Of a DNA stretch of 64,000 nt, positions 1-9,510 are shown in pieces; the first letter of the stretch is position 1; each line of letters begins with the position of its first letter. The stretch is from assembly GCA_043764095.1 (NCBI GenBank), contig JAYUKX010000193.1, positions 1 to 64,000 of the forward strand, read 5' to 3'. This stretch comes from M3007 sp043764095. Its GTDB lineage: Bacteria; Bacteroidota; Bacteroidia; Chitinophagales; Saprospiraceae. The notes below the pieces were generated by a model. It saw only the letters and a program-made list of their open reading frames with translations. It searched no databases and was not told the DNA's origin. The translations under genes were made by a program, and so were the position numbers.

Positions 1-101
1 TCAATTTCTAATGATTTAGCCAGTTGGTTGGCATCCTCGATACTAAATTTAGGATAAAGCCAGTTTTTCACTTCTAGGTTATTTTGGGGCAAAGTTATCA
101 T
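1..101 (-). CDS. N-terminal fragment of an unrecognised protein (runs off window)
   Basis: An ATG at 101-99 on the reverse strand opens a frame of 33 codons that stays open to the window edge; it begins MITLPQNNLEVKNW. No signal peptide or family motif is visible in so short a piece. It would be divergent from the TPR gene at 211. It could be the start of a small cytoplasmic protein, or a chance frame. Confidence 0.4.
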   Translation of the reverse strand, partial: MITLPQNNLEVKNWLYPKFSIEDANQLAKSLEI

Positions 102-210
102 TTTTATCTGTTTTTTCTACTAACATAATAAATAATTGGTAATTTTGCACAAATACAATATTATTTAAAAGAGTAAATATATTTTTAAGTTTATACCAAT
201 ATTTATACCA

Positions 211-855
211 ATGTTTAAATACAGTTTTTCGGGTGTATTTTTAGTGTGTTTTGCACTTCAACTTGTGGGGCAAACGGCACATTTAGATTTGCTTAAAGGG
301 CAAAATGCCTATTTAAAAAAGAACTATAAAGACGCGGAAAAAGCCTTTTCCACTATAAAAAACAATGAAAAAGCGAGTTATAACGGCGGAAATGCCTTGC
401 TCAAACAAGGTAAAAACGACGAGGCAGTAATATATTATAACCGCGCGGCGGAACAATCGAAAAATCCTGTATCCAAATCTGATGCCCTGTTCAATACCGG
501 TAATGCGCTGATGGCGATGGGCAGTTATAGCGAAGCAGTAGTCGCATATCAAAAATGTTTGCGTTGTGCGCCCAATCGTGCCGATGCGAAAAAAAACTTG
601 CAAATTGCAAAAAGAAATGTGCCACCCTCTAGTCCCCCATCGCCGCCGCCGCCTCCTCCTCCACCACCACCGCCTAAAAAAGAATACCTCGATCAAGCGC
701 GCCGTACACAAGAGCCGATACCCGCCCCTTTATCACCCGACGCAGCGCGGCGTTTGCTGGAATCGGCTGTAGCACCCGTTGAAGAGGAAAGTGCCAAGCG
801 GTACAGGCATCTGTCGCCGTCGAATAGGCCAACACGGAGTAAGAAGGCTTGGTAA
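211..855 (+). CDS. secreted/periplasmic TPR protein with proline-rich linker
   Basis: A 214-residue protein with an N-terminal signal peptide (about residues 1-20, ending LQLVGQ), then two to three tetratricopeptide-like helical hairpins over about residues 21-135 (for example NGGNALLKQGKNDEAVIYYNRA and, one repeat later, NTGNALMAMGSYSEAV). A run of almost pure proline follows at residues 138-155, then a charged, basic C-terminus. The TPR part resembles the BatC/BatE type of Bacteroidetes aerotolerance proteins, but no bat neighbours (MoxR ATPase, von Willebrand proteins) are present, so that name is not given. A TAATTTTG element at 140-147 could be its promoter. Probable role: protein-protein interaction in the cell envelope. 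Confidence 0.8.
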   Translation: MFKYSFSGVFLVCFALQLVGQTAHLDLLKGQNAYLKKNYKDAEKAFSTIKNNEKASYNGGNALLKQGKNDEAVIYYNRAAEQSKNPVSKSDALFNTGNALMAMGSYSEAVVAYQKCLRCAPNRADAKKNLQIAKRNVPPSSPPSPPPPPPPPPPPKKEYLDQARRTQEPIPAPLSPDAARRLLESAVAPVEEESAKRYRHLSPSNRPTRSKKAW

Positions 856-885
856 TATTTTGGGATAAAAAAATGTAAGAAGTGC

Positions 886-915
886 TTGTATATTAGTTAT
901 TTGTAACTACTTTTG
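886..915 (+). promoter_or_regulatory. Bacteroidetes-type promoter upstream of the secreted protein at 972
   Basis: TTG at 886-888 is followed after 19 bases by TACTTTTG at 908-915, matching the -33/-7 pattern (TTTG...TAnnTTTG) of the Bacteroidetes primary sigma factor. It lies 56 bases before the ATG at 972. Confidence 0.5.
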
Positions 916-971
916 TGGGGAAATAATTTTTTTTACTAATTCTTCTTTCGCTTTACTTGAATGATCGCCTT

Positions 972-3425
972 ATGAATCGAATCTTATTTATCCTGCTTTT
1001 AGGTATCCTTGGAGATATCAAAGGACAATCTGCATTTCAAAAAGTATTTAAAAGTAATGGTAACGAGGCCGCTTATTATGTCTTGGAAAACCCTGCGGGT
1101 TTCCTGATTTCTGGTTTTACAACCGTCACAAACGGCGGAGATAAAGACGGTTATTTATTACAAATTGATCCGAACGGTGAAAAAATTTGGGAACGGAGCT
1201 ATGGTGGCCCAAACGACGATGAAATTATCATTGTTGAAAAAGGGAGTAATGGTGGATACCTACTTTTTGGACATACTCAAAGTACTGGAAATGGCGATAA
1301 TGATGTGTTTCTAATTAAAGTGGATGACACAGGTAATACAGAATGGGTGCGTACATTCGGCGGAGGTTTTCGCGAAGTGGCTCCGTTATTTGGTACGCTC
1401 ATTACTTTACCCGATGGTTATATTGTCTCTGGGCCACAATATTCTAATTTATCTAATGGATCGGATTTCGGCACCTATCTCATCCGCTTGAATCAATCTG
1501 GTAATATCATTTGGTCTAGATGCCATGAAACAGGTGACGAAAACTATCTAGTAGCCAATTATGTGGAAGGTAATACGATTTACGCTGCTGGAAACATGGA
1601 CGAAGATGGTGCTTTTGCCACTTTTGATCTGAGTACAGGCGATTTTATTGCCGCAAAGAAATATTCCGGTAATAGTCGAGAGTCATTATATCATTTAATG
1701 CCTACTGTGGATAATCATTTTATCCTTTCGGATCACTCCTGGTCGCTTGATAATGCAAATTCTATTTATACATGGGTAAGTAAAGTAGATAAAACAGGAA
1801 TGGTGGTATGGTCCAAAGCCTACCAAAAAACAGGCTATAATATGCGTAGTTTTGCAAGCCCCACACCCGATGGTGGTTTAATAATTGTACCCTTTTCGGG
1901 AAATACTGGCTCTAATATTAATGCGTTATTGATAAAAACAGATGCCGAAGGGGTAGTAGAGTGGGCAGGAGAATACGGAACGGACAGATACGAAACATTT
2001 TACCGAGGCTCCCCAACCCTAGATGGCGGCTTTATTGCAGTAGGTAAAGCCGCGGATATAAATGGCAAAGAGCATGTATTTGTAGTAAAAACGGATAGCG
2101 AAGGCTCTATTGATGGATGTTGCGCCAAAGAGGTACAAATTAACGTAATAGATTACCCCGCAACTGTGAGTACGCCATCTATGTACTCCTCCGATCCGTT
2201 TAGTTTTAATAATTGGAATAATGCTCTCAATGCGTCCACGTCATTAATAAGTTCTGATTTTTGTACTGCTGTTCTACCACCACCACCCACCTTCGATATA
2301 GAACCCGCCACCTGTGGAAATTCTCAAGGTGGTAAAGTACAGGTGATTGGGTTGCCTTCATTGACCTATAGTTTTGATGGCGGACAATTTTTGCCACCTA
2401 CTACTTATAATCTATTGGCAGGCGGCAGCTATTCTGTGGTGGTAAAAAGCAGTAATGGTTGTACTCAAAGTTATCAGGTAGTGGTGCCATTTATCGGTTA
2501 TAATATGGTGGATACACCATTGATCGAAACGATGCCCTGTGCTAATACTATTACAGTCACCATTAATCCAACCACGGGATTTACACCTTTTCAATACCAA
2601 CTTGGCACAGCGGGTTGGGGGGCGAGCAATGTGTTCCCGGGGCTTGAACCAGCCGATTATACGATTTTTGTCCAAGACAATAATGGCTGTTTGGATACCC
2701 TGAACTTTACTGTTAATCCAGATAATGCGCCGATTCAGGTAGAAAGTATAACGATACAAAACATAGACTGCTTGCACCCTATTGGGTCTATACAATTAAC
2801 CACAAATGGTGGCTTGGGCAGCGACTATTCTTATAATATTGGATCAGGATCGCCGCAAAATAATGGCTTTTTTGAACTTACAACACCAGGTAATTATATG
2901 ATTACGGTTACCGACTCAGAAGGGTGCACCACCACTACGCCGCCTATTGTTATTACCAAAAATGTGCTGCCTGTTGCCACCGAAAGTACATTGGACATCT
3001 GCTCCGATCAAACGCTCACCTTGCCCGATGGTACAACTACTAATGTAACTGGGAATTATGTTTTCCAATTAAAAGCCGTTTCGGGTTGCGATAGTACCCA
3101 TACCGTGCGCTTGGGGGTCACGGAGAAAAGCCTATACATTCCCAATGTATTTCATCCCAACGATGATGGTATAAATGATTGGTTTACAGTGTATTCTAGC
3201 ATTGATTGTATTAAATCCATTAAATACCTTCGTGTTTACGACCGCTGGGGCGGTCTGTTTTTCGAACGGAAAGATTTTCCAACCAATATAGACAAACTAG
3301 GGTGGGATGGCACTATTGAAGGCGGTAAAAAAGCAGACACAGGCGTGTATATCTATGATTGCGTACTGGTACTAGCCAGCGGAGTGGAGGTGGAGTATAG
3401 TGGTGATGTGACGGTGGTGCGGTGA
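972..3425 (+). CDS. secreted T9SS type B (gliding-associated C-terminal domain) protein
   Basis: 817 residues from the ATG at 972. A TTG at 957 would add five residues in front of a good signal peptide (MNRILFILLLGILGDIKGQ), so 972 is preferred. About residues 20-400 form repeated blades of the type GGxxDGYLLQIDxxGEKIWERSYGG, typical of a beta-propeller found in Bacteroidetes surface proteins. Residues about 440-690 carry SprB-like repeats (pattern YSVVVKSSNGCTQ, YTIFVQDNNGC, YMITVTDSEGC). The C-terminal 90 residues (YIPNVFHPNDDGINDWF to GDVTVVR) are the CHU-type gliding-motility-associated C-terminal domain, which directs type IX secretion and surface attachment. Probably a cell-surface adhesin or scaffold; ligand unknown. 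Confidence 0.9.
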   Translation: MNRILFILLLGILGDIKGQSAFQKVFKSNGNEAAYYVLENPAGFLISGFTTVTNGGDKDGYLLQIDPNGEKIWERSYGGPNDDEIIIVEKGSNGGYLLFGHTQSTGNGDNDVFLIKVDDTGNTEWVRTFGGGFREVAPLFGTLITLPDGYIVSGPQYSNLSNGSDFGTYLIRLNQSGNIIWSRCHETGDENYLVANYVEGNTIYAAGNMDEDGAFATFDLSTGDFIAAKKYSGNSRESLYHLMPTVDNHFILSDHSWSLDNANSIYTWVSKVDKTGMVVWSKAYQKTGYNMRSFASPTPDGGLIIVPFSGNTGSNINALLIKTDAEGVVEWAGEYGTDRYETFYRGSPTLDGGFIAVGKAADINGKEHVFVVKTDSEGSIDGCCAKEVQINVIDYPATVSTPSMYSSDPFSFNNWNNALNASTSLISSDFCTAVLPPPPTFDIEPATCGNSQGGKVQVIGLPSLTYSFDGGQFLPPTTYNLLAGGSYSVVVKSSNGCTQSYQVVVPFIGYNMVDTPLIETMPCANTITVTINPTTGFTPFQYQLGTAGWGASNVFPGLEPADYTIFVQDNNGCLDTLNFTVNPDNAPIQVESITIQNIDCLHPIGSIQLTTNGGLGSDYSYNIGSGSPQNNGFFELTTPGNYMITVTDSEGCTTTTPPIVITKNVLPVATESTLDICSDQTLTLPDGTTTNVTGNYVFQLKAVSGCDSTHTVRLGVTEKSLYIPNVFHPNDDGINDWFTVYSSIDCIKSIKYLRVYDRWGGLFFERKDFPTNIDKLGWDGTIEGGKKADTGVYIYDCVLVLASGVEVEYSGDVTVVR

Positions 3426-3506
3426 TGTTTTTTGGGCATATAATGATTGCATTTTACTTAAATTATTACAAATAAAATTTTATACATTTAAATCTTTTTA
3501 TTCATC

Positions 3507-4547
3507 ATGATTAAAATCTTATCAACATCTTTCATAGTGTTGCTTTTTGCAACGCTAAATTTTGCTCAAATTACTACTATTGGGCAAGTTCGGTATTATC
3601 CATTTACTGGAAACGCAAATGATTACGGCACAAGTAGTCAACATGGAACCGTCAATGGTGCAACATTGACAACGGATCGTTTCGGGAATCCTAATGCTGC
3701 TTACGCCTTTAATCAATCAGAGAATGACTTTATTACTTTTCCGATCGATGGTTTATTGAACGACAATATAACGGTTTCCGCTTGGGTACTCATAAAAAGT
3801 TACCCTGAGTATGGACGCCGCACTTGGGTCTTATCAATAGGCAGTTACGGAGGTGATCAATCTTTGTTTTACAATAATTACGAATATGACCAATTGGGCT
3901 GGCAAGGAGCCTGTTACTTATCTCCGTCACCGCTTGTAGTGTACGAAGATAAAAACACTGCTGTATTAAATAATTGGTATCATGTAGTGTTATCAAAAAG
4001 CGATGACATCTGCCGGTTTTATGTCAACGGTGTTAAAATGGATTCCACCGTTTTCACCACAACTAGATCATGTTATTATGGACAAGAAACACCTACAGCA
4101 AGAATAGGAGGTAGATATGATGGTACAAATCCATTTGATGGTAGCATTGATGATATTCGCATTTATGACAGAGGCTTAACAGATAAAGAAGTGGTTGGGC
4201 TTTATTTTGGCGAAAGCCTTTGTGTCGATCGGATTTCGGTAACGGATACATTAATTATCAATGCTAATATTTCTAGTGTGAATCCAGTTGTATCAGAGCA
4301 TACTATTAAAATATTTCCTAACCCAGCCAAAGATCATATCACTATTGATTATGGTAACTATCAAAACTTGATCAATCACACGCTTAAAATTGTAACGCCA
4401 TTGAGCCAAACCGTTTTTGAAACAACGATAACCCAACAGCAATCTTATGTAAATTTGAGTACTTGGGCAGGATTAGGTACTTATTTTGTTTATCTAACTG
4501 ATTCTAATGGGAATATTATTGATGTGAGAAAAATTATTTTGCAATAA
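3507..4547 (+). CDS. secreted LamG-like protein with T9SS type A sorting domain
   Basis: 346 residues. A signal peptide (MIKILSTSFIVLLFATLNFAQ) is followed by a concanavalin-like LamG/Laminin_G_3 jelly roll at about residues 28-235 (YYPFTGNANDYGTSSQHGTVNG, later WYHVVLSKSDDICRFYVNGV and GSIDDIRIYDRGLTDKEV are family signatures). The last 75 residues (IFPNPAKDHITIDYG onward) are the Por-secretion/T9SS type A domain. Predicted to bind a surface or matrix ligand, perhaps carbohydrate. Followed by a strong hairpin terminator. Confidence 0.9.
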   Translation: MIKILSTSFIVLLFATLNFAQITTIGQVRYYPFTGNANDYGTSSQHGTVNGATLTTDRFGNPNAAYAFNQSENDFITFPIDGLLNDNITVSAWVLIKSYPEYGRRTWVLSIGSYGGDQSLFYNNYEYDQLGWQGACYLSPSPLVVYEDKNTAVLNNWYHVVLSKSDDICRFYVNGVKMDSTVFTTTRSCYYGQETPTARIGGRYDGTNPFDGSIDDIRIYDRGLTDKEVVGLYFGESLCVDRISVTDTLIINANISSVNPVVSEHTIKIFPNPAKDHITIDYGNYQNLINHTLKIVTPLSQTVFETTITQQQSYVNLSTWAGLGTYFVYLTDSNGNIIDVRKIILQ

Positions 4548-4562
4548 ATTTTTCCTCGAAAG

Positions 4563-4610
4563 AAAAGGTTGTGTTGATTGTTCTTCAATGAGCAATTGAC
4601 ACAACCTTTT
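4563..4610. terminator. strong intrinsic terminator hairpin
   Basis: AAAAGGTTGTGT at 4563-4574 pairs perfectly with ACACAACCTTTT at 4599-4610; the stem continues inward with wobble pairs. The A-run on one side and T-run on the other allow it to work in both directions. It ends the LamG gene before the polysaccharide cluster. Confidence 0.85.
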
Positions 4611-4650
4611 GCATTAATGAGACAATTTTTCCCATAATCGTGTTTTTTGT

Positions 4651-4658
4651 TACCTTTG
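4651..4658 (+). promoter_or_regulatory. TAnnTTTG promoter element of the polysaccharide cluster
   Basis: TACCTTTG at 4651-4658, 40 bases before the flippase start, is a perfect Bacteroidetes -7 element. No clear -33 element is seen. Confidence 0.5.
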
Positions 4659-4697
4659 CGCCTTAATAGCGAACAGTATTAGACCTTCGCAGATCTA

Positions 4698-6185
4698 ATG
4701 GGATTAATACAAAGACAAGGGTTAAAATACAGTATTGTTAATTGGATTGGTGTATTTATTGGTGCATTAAGTACATTGTTTGTATTCCCAAATGCCTTGG
4801 AAGAGTATGGCCTGATGCGTTTTATTTTGGATACATCTGCGTTATTATTCCCTTTGCTTACATTTGGCATCAATTCAATAACCATTCGGTTTTTTCCATA
4901 TTTTGAAGATAAAGCGGCGGATCATAATGGTTTTTTGGGTTTTCTTTTGATTTGGGGTGGGATCAGCCTTTGTATTGTTATGTGTGTTGGGCTGTTTTTC
5001 AAAGACCCAATATTTGCCTATTACGGCGCCAAAAGTCCACTTTTTAAGTCTTATATTTGGTTAATTGTCCCAGCCATGCTGTTCATCACCATGAACAATA
5101 TTCTTTACCAATATTCTGTCAATTTTAAACGTATTGTAATTCCTTCTTTACTGCTGGATGTATCACAAAAAATAATCCTTCCCATACTCGTTATTGCATA
5201 CCTATACAAATGGATCAACCTTGATTTGATGTTGACATTTTTGATCCTTTACCTTGCTGCAGTTACCATTGGTTTTATATGGTATATTATTCATATTAAG
5301 TCATGGTTTACACGCATTAATTTCCAGGTTTTTACACCGGAATTGCGAAAAAAAATAAAAGACTATGCTCTATTTGGCCTAATTGGCGGGCTTGGCGCCT
5401 TAGTTATTTCCAAATTGGACACTTGGCTGGTGAGTACTTTTCTTAGTTTGCGCATTAATGGTATTTACTCCATTTCGGCTTTTGTTGCCAATGTAATGGA
5501 GGTGCCTGCACGGGCTGTATTGGGTATTTCTATCCCTTTAATCTCTAAATATTGGAAAGATCAAAATATGCTGGAAATCAAAAACTTGTACCAAAAGGCT
5601 TCTTTAAACCTACTTATTTTAGGATTATTACTTTTTGGTGTTTTTTGGGTTTCGGTGGATGTTTTTTTTCTAATTATTGCCAATTCACAAGAGATGATTA
5701 CGGGGAAATACGTTATTTTACTACTAGGTATTGGTAGGTTAATTGATATGGCAACTGGGCTGAATAACTATATTTTGAATTTTTCACCCTATTTTAAGTA
5801 TTCGTATATTCAGATCGTTATTCCAGCCCTTTTAAGTGCTTTACTAGGTATATGGCTTACGCCTATATTTGGAATGGTTGGTGCCGCAACAGCCACACTA
5901 AGTGCTGTTTTTTGTTATAATGCGATAAGTGTTATACTTAATTGGCATTTTTTTAAAATGCAACCATTTGATAAAAATACTGGTTTCGTTATTATCATTG
6001 CATTGATTGCATTTGGTATTGCTTTTTTAATACCTTTTTCGCTTTTTCACTGGTTATTTGCCGCTATTATCAGATCGGGTACCTTTGCTATCCTATTTTT
6101 AGCGTTGATATGGAAAAGTAAGGTCTCTCCAGATCTTAATAGTACCATTGATAAATTCATATCCACTACATTGATTAAAAAATAA
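4698..6185 (+). CDS. oligosaccharide flippase family protein (Wzx/MATE-like)
   Basis: 495 residues, almost entirely hydrophobic, with about 12-14 predicted membrane helices in the arrangement of the polysaccharide biosynthesis/MOP flippases (N-terminal segment MGLIQRQGLKYSIVNWIGVFIG is characteristic). Such proteins move lipid-linked oligosaccharides across the inner membrane. First gene of a run with methyltransferase, GT4 and methyltransferase genes, so it probably serves capsule, exopolysaccharide or O-antigen export. A lone flippase does not identify the polymer. Confidence 0.88.
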   Translation: MGLIQRQGLKYSIVNWIGVFIGALSTLFVFPNALEEYGLMRFILDTSALLFPLLTFGINSITIRFFPYFEDKAADHNGFLGFLLIWGGISLCIVMCVGLFFKDPIFAYYGAKSPLFKSYIWLIVPAMLFITMNNILYQYSVNFKRIVIPSLLLDVSQKIILPILVIAYLYKWINLDLMLTFLILYLAAVTIGFIWYIIHIKSWFTRINFQVFTPELRKKIKDYALFGLIGGLGALVISKLDTWLVSTFLSLRINGIYSISAFVANVMEVPARAVLGISIPLISKYWKDQNMLEIKNLYQKASLNLLILGLLLFGVFWVSVDVFFLIIANSQEMITGKYVILLLGIGRLIDMATGLNNYILNFSPYFKYSYIQIVIPALLSALLGIWLTPIFGMVGAATATLSAVFCYNAISVILNWHFFKMQPFDKNTGFVIIIALIAFGIAFLIPFSLFHWLFAAIIRSGTFAILFLALIWKSKVSPDLNSTIDKFISTTLIKK

Positions 6186-6189
6186 TAAA

Positions 6190-6876
6190 ATGAACGAAAG
6201 ATTAAATCCGAGGTTTTTTGCGGGTAGATACTATCATCTAAAAAAACTAAAAGCGTGCAACACGTATGTGATTGAAAAATATATCAAAGGTAAGGTAAAG
6301 TCATTGCTAGATTTTGGATGCGGAAAATGCCCATATAAACCCATTTTCGAGCCGCATTTAGAAAAATATGTTGGTGCCGATATTGAATTAAATGAATATG
6401 CACAACTCCTAATTGATATTGAAACGGGTAGAGTGGCAACCTCACCGAATCAGTTTGACGTAATCCTCTCTACCCAAGTCTTAGAACACGTTACTGACCC
6501 ACCAAGTTACCTTAAAGAGGCGAATCGTTTGTTAAAAGAAGACGGATTACTTGTGTTATCTACACATGGGCACTGGATTTATCATCCGGATCCAACGGAC
6601 TATTGGCGCTGGACTAGAGATGGATTAGAAAAAATAATCAAAAAAGAAGGGTTTGAAATCGTAGAAACATTAGGTATCATGAACAGGATGGCTAGCGGGT
6701 TACAACTTTTTCAAGATGGTTTAATAAATAAGCTACCGTTTGGGTTTAGGCAAACTTGGAGTGGGATTTTTGCTGTTTTACAAATGATTTTTGATAATGG
6801 TAAATTAACCAATCGCGATGCCTGCGTTTTTATGGTAGTTGCTAGAAAAAAAACAAACCCAATCGATAATGTCTAA
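6190..6876 (+). CDS. class I SAM-dependent methyltransferase
   Basis: 228 residues, starting 4 bases after the flippase stop. A Methyltransf_11 fold: motif I is SLLDFGCGKCPYKP (residues about 38-51), followed by VGADIE (acidic end of strand 2) and DVILSTQVLEHVTDP (motif IV region). The late segment HPDPTDYWRWTRDGLEKII is typical of methyltransferases in polysaccharide clusters. The substrate is probably a sugar or lipid-linked intermediate. Its 3' end overlaps the start of the following glycosyltransferase, indicating co-translation. Confidence 0.85.
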   Translation: MNERLNPRFFAGRYYHLKKLKACNTYVIEKYIKGKVKSLLDFGCGKCPYKPIFEPHLEKYVGADIELNEYAQLLIDIETGRVATSPNQFDVILSTQVLEHVTDPPSYLKEANRLLKEDGLLVLSTHGHWIYHPDPTDYWRWTRDGLEKIIKKEGFEIVETLGIMNRMASGLQLFQDGLINKLPFGFRQTWSGIFAVLQMIFDNGKLTNRDACVFMVVARKKTNPIDNV

Positions 6877-7990
6877 GCCAATACTCGCGCTTTTTTCACC
6901 CAATGCCAATCAATTAACAGAAACATTTATCAAGGCTCATCGAGAACTGATTGATGCTGATATCCGACTGTTATATGGAGGATATTGCCCGCAGTTTTCG
7001 GATAAATACGGTGCATTAGTGGGGCAAACATGGCTAAGTAAAGCCTTGCGACGTTTAGAAAGAATGGTATTACCTCAAAATATGCTGACGAGCCACGAAA
7101 AAGCCATAGTAAAATTTTTAGTGGATGAAAAGGTAGAGGTTGCGATGGCCGAATTTGGGGTAACAGGCGCAAAGGTATATAAGGCTTGCGCCGCAGCAAA
7201 GGTGCCACTTATTGTACATTTTCATGGTTTTGATGCACACATGTACAGTACACTAAAGACCTACGGAGATCAATATAAGAAGATGTTTAAATACGCTTCC
7301 TACATTATTGGTGTTTCTCAATTTATGTGTAATCAGTTGAAAAATCTAGGTGTCCCTGTTGAAAAATTAATATATAACCCTTATGGCCCTAATCCTACTT
7401 TTTTCAACTGCACACCATCGCAAAATTCTAATAATTTGGTTGCAATTGGCCGATTTATTCCTAAAAAAGCACCAGAACTTACGGTAAAGGCTTTTGCTCA
7501 AATAATAGGTGAGTATCCAAATATCCGCTTAAGAATGGGCGGGACTGGTGAAAGTTTGGAAATGTGCAAAAAATTAGCGCAGTCATTGGGCGTCGCAGAT
7601 AAAATTGAGTTCTCTGGTGCCATTAATCATATTCAAGTCAAAGAGTGGTTTGAGGATGCACTAGCATTTGTGCAGCACTCAGTAACGGCTCCCGATGGAG
7701 ATACAGAGGGGACGCCTGTTGCTGTGTTAGAGGCCAGTGCCGCAGGCTTACCCGTAGTGGCCACCAACCACGCTGGTATCCCAGATGTTATTATTCAACA
7801 TAAAACGGGTATACTTGTAGCGGAACACGACTTTGATGCTTATGTAAATGCTTTGAGAACGATTGTTTCAAATCCTGCACATAGTAGGGTAATGGGGCAA
7901 GCCGGCAGAGCGAATATTCGAGATCACTTTACGATGGAAAGGCATATTAGTGTGCTGGATGATTTGATTCAAAAGTGTATCCAAATTTAA
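6869..7990 (+). CDS. glycosyltransferase family 4 protein
   Basis: 373 residues from the ATG at 6869, which overlaps the previous stop codon by 8 bases; a further upstream frame from 6839 would lie inside the methyltransferase gene and is not needed. GT-B fold: N-terminal acceptor domain, then C-terminal GT1/GT4 donor domain with VAIGRFIPKKAPELTVKAF, GTGESLEM and the EGTPVAVLEASAAGLPVVATNHAGIPDVI region containing the nucleotide-sugar-binding glutamates. Transfers a sugar in surface polysaccharide synthesis; donor and acceptor cannot be read from sequence. Confidence 0.9.
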   Translation: MSKPILALFSPNANQLTETFIKAHRELIDADIRLLYGGYCPQFSDKYGALVGQTWLSKALRRLERMVLPQNMLTSHEKAIVKFLVDEKVEVAMAEFGVTGAKVYKACAAAKVPLIVHFHGFDAHMYSTLKTYGDQYKKMFKYASYIIGVSQFMCNQLKNLGVPVEKLIYNPYGPNPTFFNCTPSQNSNNLVAIGRFIPKKAPELTVKAFAQIIGEYPNIRLRMGGTGESLEMCKKLAQSLGVADKIEFSGAINHIQVKEWFEDALAFVQHSVTAPDGDTEGTPVAVLEASAAGLPVVATNHAGIPDVIIQHKTGILVAEHDFDAYVNALRTIVSNPAHSRVMGQAGRANIRDHFTMERHISVLDDLIQKCIQI

Positions 7991-8044
7991 CCTATTACAC
8001 CCAAATTTCATCCTTCGAAAAAAGTAAATCTAATTCTTTGATCT

Positions 8045-8776
8045 ATGCAAGTATCCACCAACCTCAAAACAGCTTATGCCAACCAATACGATAGTTCTGC
8101 CACTGCTTGGCGTAATTTGGCGGCGAAACACAAGGCCGAAAATATTGTGGCATTGGCAAAACATATACAGTTTTCTAATGTCCTCGAAGTAGGTGCAGGA
8201 GAAGGTAGTATTTTAAATTGGTTGTCGCAATGGCATTTCTCCGAACAGATGTACGCGCTCGAAATTTCTGAAAGTGGTGCTGCAATTATCCAATCTAAAA
8301 ATATCGCAAACCTAAAAAACGTACAGATTTTTGATGGTTATAAAATTCCTTACCCCGATCAGCATTTTGATCTCGTGATTTGTTCGCACGTGATGGAGCA
8401 TGTAGAGCATGAGCGTACATTGCTCAGGGAAATTAAAAGGGTCTCCAAATACCAAATTTTTGAAGTTCCAATAGATTTTTCTTTTTATGTAGATCAACAG
8501 GCTGCGCATTACCTTTCTTATGGGCATATAAATATTTATACGCCATCATTATTTCGTTTTTTGCTCAAATCGGAGCAATTCGATGTCATCGCAGATCATT
8601 GCTCGTTTTATAAAAATGAAGTGTTGAAGCATATTCACCGCGATAACCGAATGAAATATGTTATTGCAAAGAGTAAACAATGGGTACTCCAATTAGTACC
8701 CTATTTATTGGGGATAAAACCCAACGCATATACGATCCTTACATCTGCTACTGCTAATAATCTTGATGTATTTTAA
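8045..8776 (+). CDS. class I SAM-dependent methyltransferase
   Basis: 243 residues. Motif I NVLEVGAGEGSILNWL (residues about 41-56), acidic residue in YALEIS, and FDLVICSHVMEHVEHERTLLREI as the motif IV/V region place it in the Methyltransf_11/25 group. It is the last gene of the polysaccharide cluster, 54 bases after the GT4 gene. Not closely similar to the methyltransferase at 6190, so it probably acts on a different substrate. Confidence 0.85.
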   Translation: MQVSTNLKTAYANQYDSSATAWRNLAAKHKAENIVALAKHIQFSNVLEVGAGEGSILNWLSQWHFSEQMYALEISESGAAIIQSKNIANLKNVQIFDGYKIPYPDQHFDLVICSHVMEHVEHERTLLREIKRVSKYQIFEVPIDFSFYVDQQAAHYLSYGHINIYTPSLFRFLLKSEQFDVIADHCSFYKNEVLKHIHRDNRMKYVIAKSKQWVLQLVPYLLGIKPNAYTILTSATANNLDVF

Positions 8777-8894
8777 AAAAAAGAATAAGATATATTGTCT
8801 CTAATTACACAAAATTTCACATTCATTCCGACACAGTATTATTTTCCTTGCAGTACCTTTCGGCCATCTTTTTATTTATTAATTTCTTTGCAAG

Positions 8895-9251
8895 ATGATC
8901 GAACAACTTAAATCTTTTCTTATTCGAGGCAATATTCTTGATTTGGCCGTAGGTGTAATTATCGGTAGTGCTTTTGGTAAAATTGTGACCGCATTAGTGG
9001 ACAAAATGCTAATGCCTGTCATCGGCGGATTAATGGGAGGCATTAATTTTAACACACTATCTTTTAAACTGATTGGCGTTGAAGTATCTTATGGCGCATT
9101 TATTCAAGCGGTTTTTGATTTTATATTGGTTGGTCTTGCATTGTTCTTTATGCTAAAAGTAGCGGGTAGAAAACCTGGCCCGCCAGAACTAACACCTTCT
9201 GAAGCCCTACTGACAGAAATTCGTGACCTGCTCAAAGCGCAAAAAGCATAG
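8895..9251 (+). CDS. mscL: large-conductance mechanosensitive channel
   Basis: 118 residues, normal for MscL. The N-terminal amphipathic helix and TM1 (FLIRGNILDLAVGVIIGSAFGKIVTALVDKMLMP) are highly conserved; TM2 lies at about residues 70-92 (FIQAVFDFILVGLALFFML). A charged C-terminal helix (LTEIRDLLKAQK) completes the family pattern. It forms a homopentameric inner-membrane pore that opens under membrane tension to release solutes during osmotic downshock. Stands alone; a weak hairpin follows at 9273-9319. Confidence 0.97.
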   Translation: MIEQLKSFLIRGNILDLAVGVIIGSAFGKIVTALVDKMLMPVIGGLMGGINFNTLSFKLIGVEVSYGAFIQAVFDFILVGLALFFMLKVAGRKPGPPELTPSEALLTEIRDLLKAQKA

Positions 9252-9272
9252 ATTCAGCCATTGCTTGTTTTG

Positions 9273-9319
9273 TAGTGTTGTGGCTTTTTATGCTGATATG
9301 CCGCAAGGCCGCAACACTA
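9273..9319 (+). terminator. possible weak terminator after mscL
   Basis: TAGTGTTGTGGC at 9273-9284 pairs with GCCGCAACACTA at 9308-9319 with one wobble, but the loop is long (23 bases) and no T-run follows. Confidence 0.35.
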
Positions 9320-9447
9320 TAAATTTAGCATTATTGAAGCATAAAAAAGAAGAAGTATAAAAAAGGAATGGATAAAACTCGAAAGTGATTCAATGTGAAT
9401 CAGCCTCGTATGAAATGAAAGGGAAAAGTAGGTCGTTTTCACAACGC

Positions 9448-9488
9448 CGGAGGGATTGAACCGCTACAAAATGTATTCAATTCCTTCG
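9448..9488. repeat. REP-like hairpin between mscL and aroK
   Basis: CGGAGGGATTGAA at 9448-9460 pairs with TTCAATTCCTTCG at 9476-9488 (13 pairs, two of them G-T) around a 15-base loop. It lies in the convergent intergenic space, 3' to both genes, and lacks an adjacent T-run. Whether other copies exist cannot be seen here. Confidence 0.45.
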
Positions 9489-9510
9489 TCGGGATTTCAG
9501 ATCTGCTGGT

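Noticed and set aside
313..711. Minus-strand frame rich in Arg and Trp opposite the TPR gene
   Set aside because: It is the antisense of the poly-proline codons and TPR region; no start context or family.
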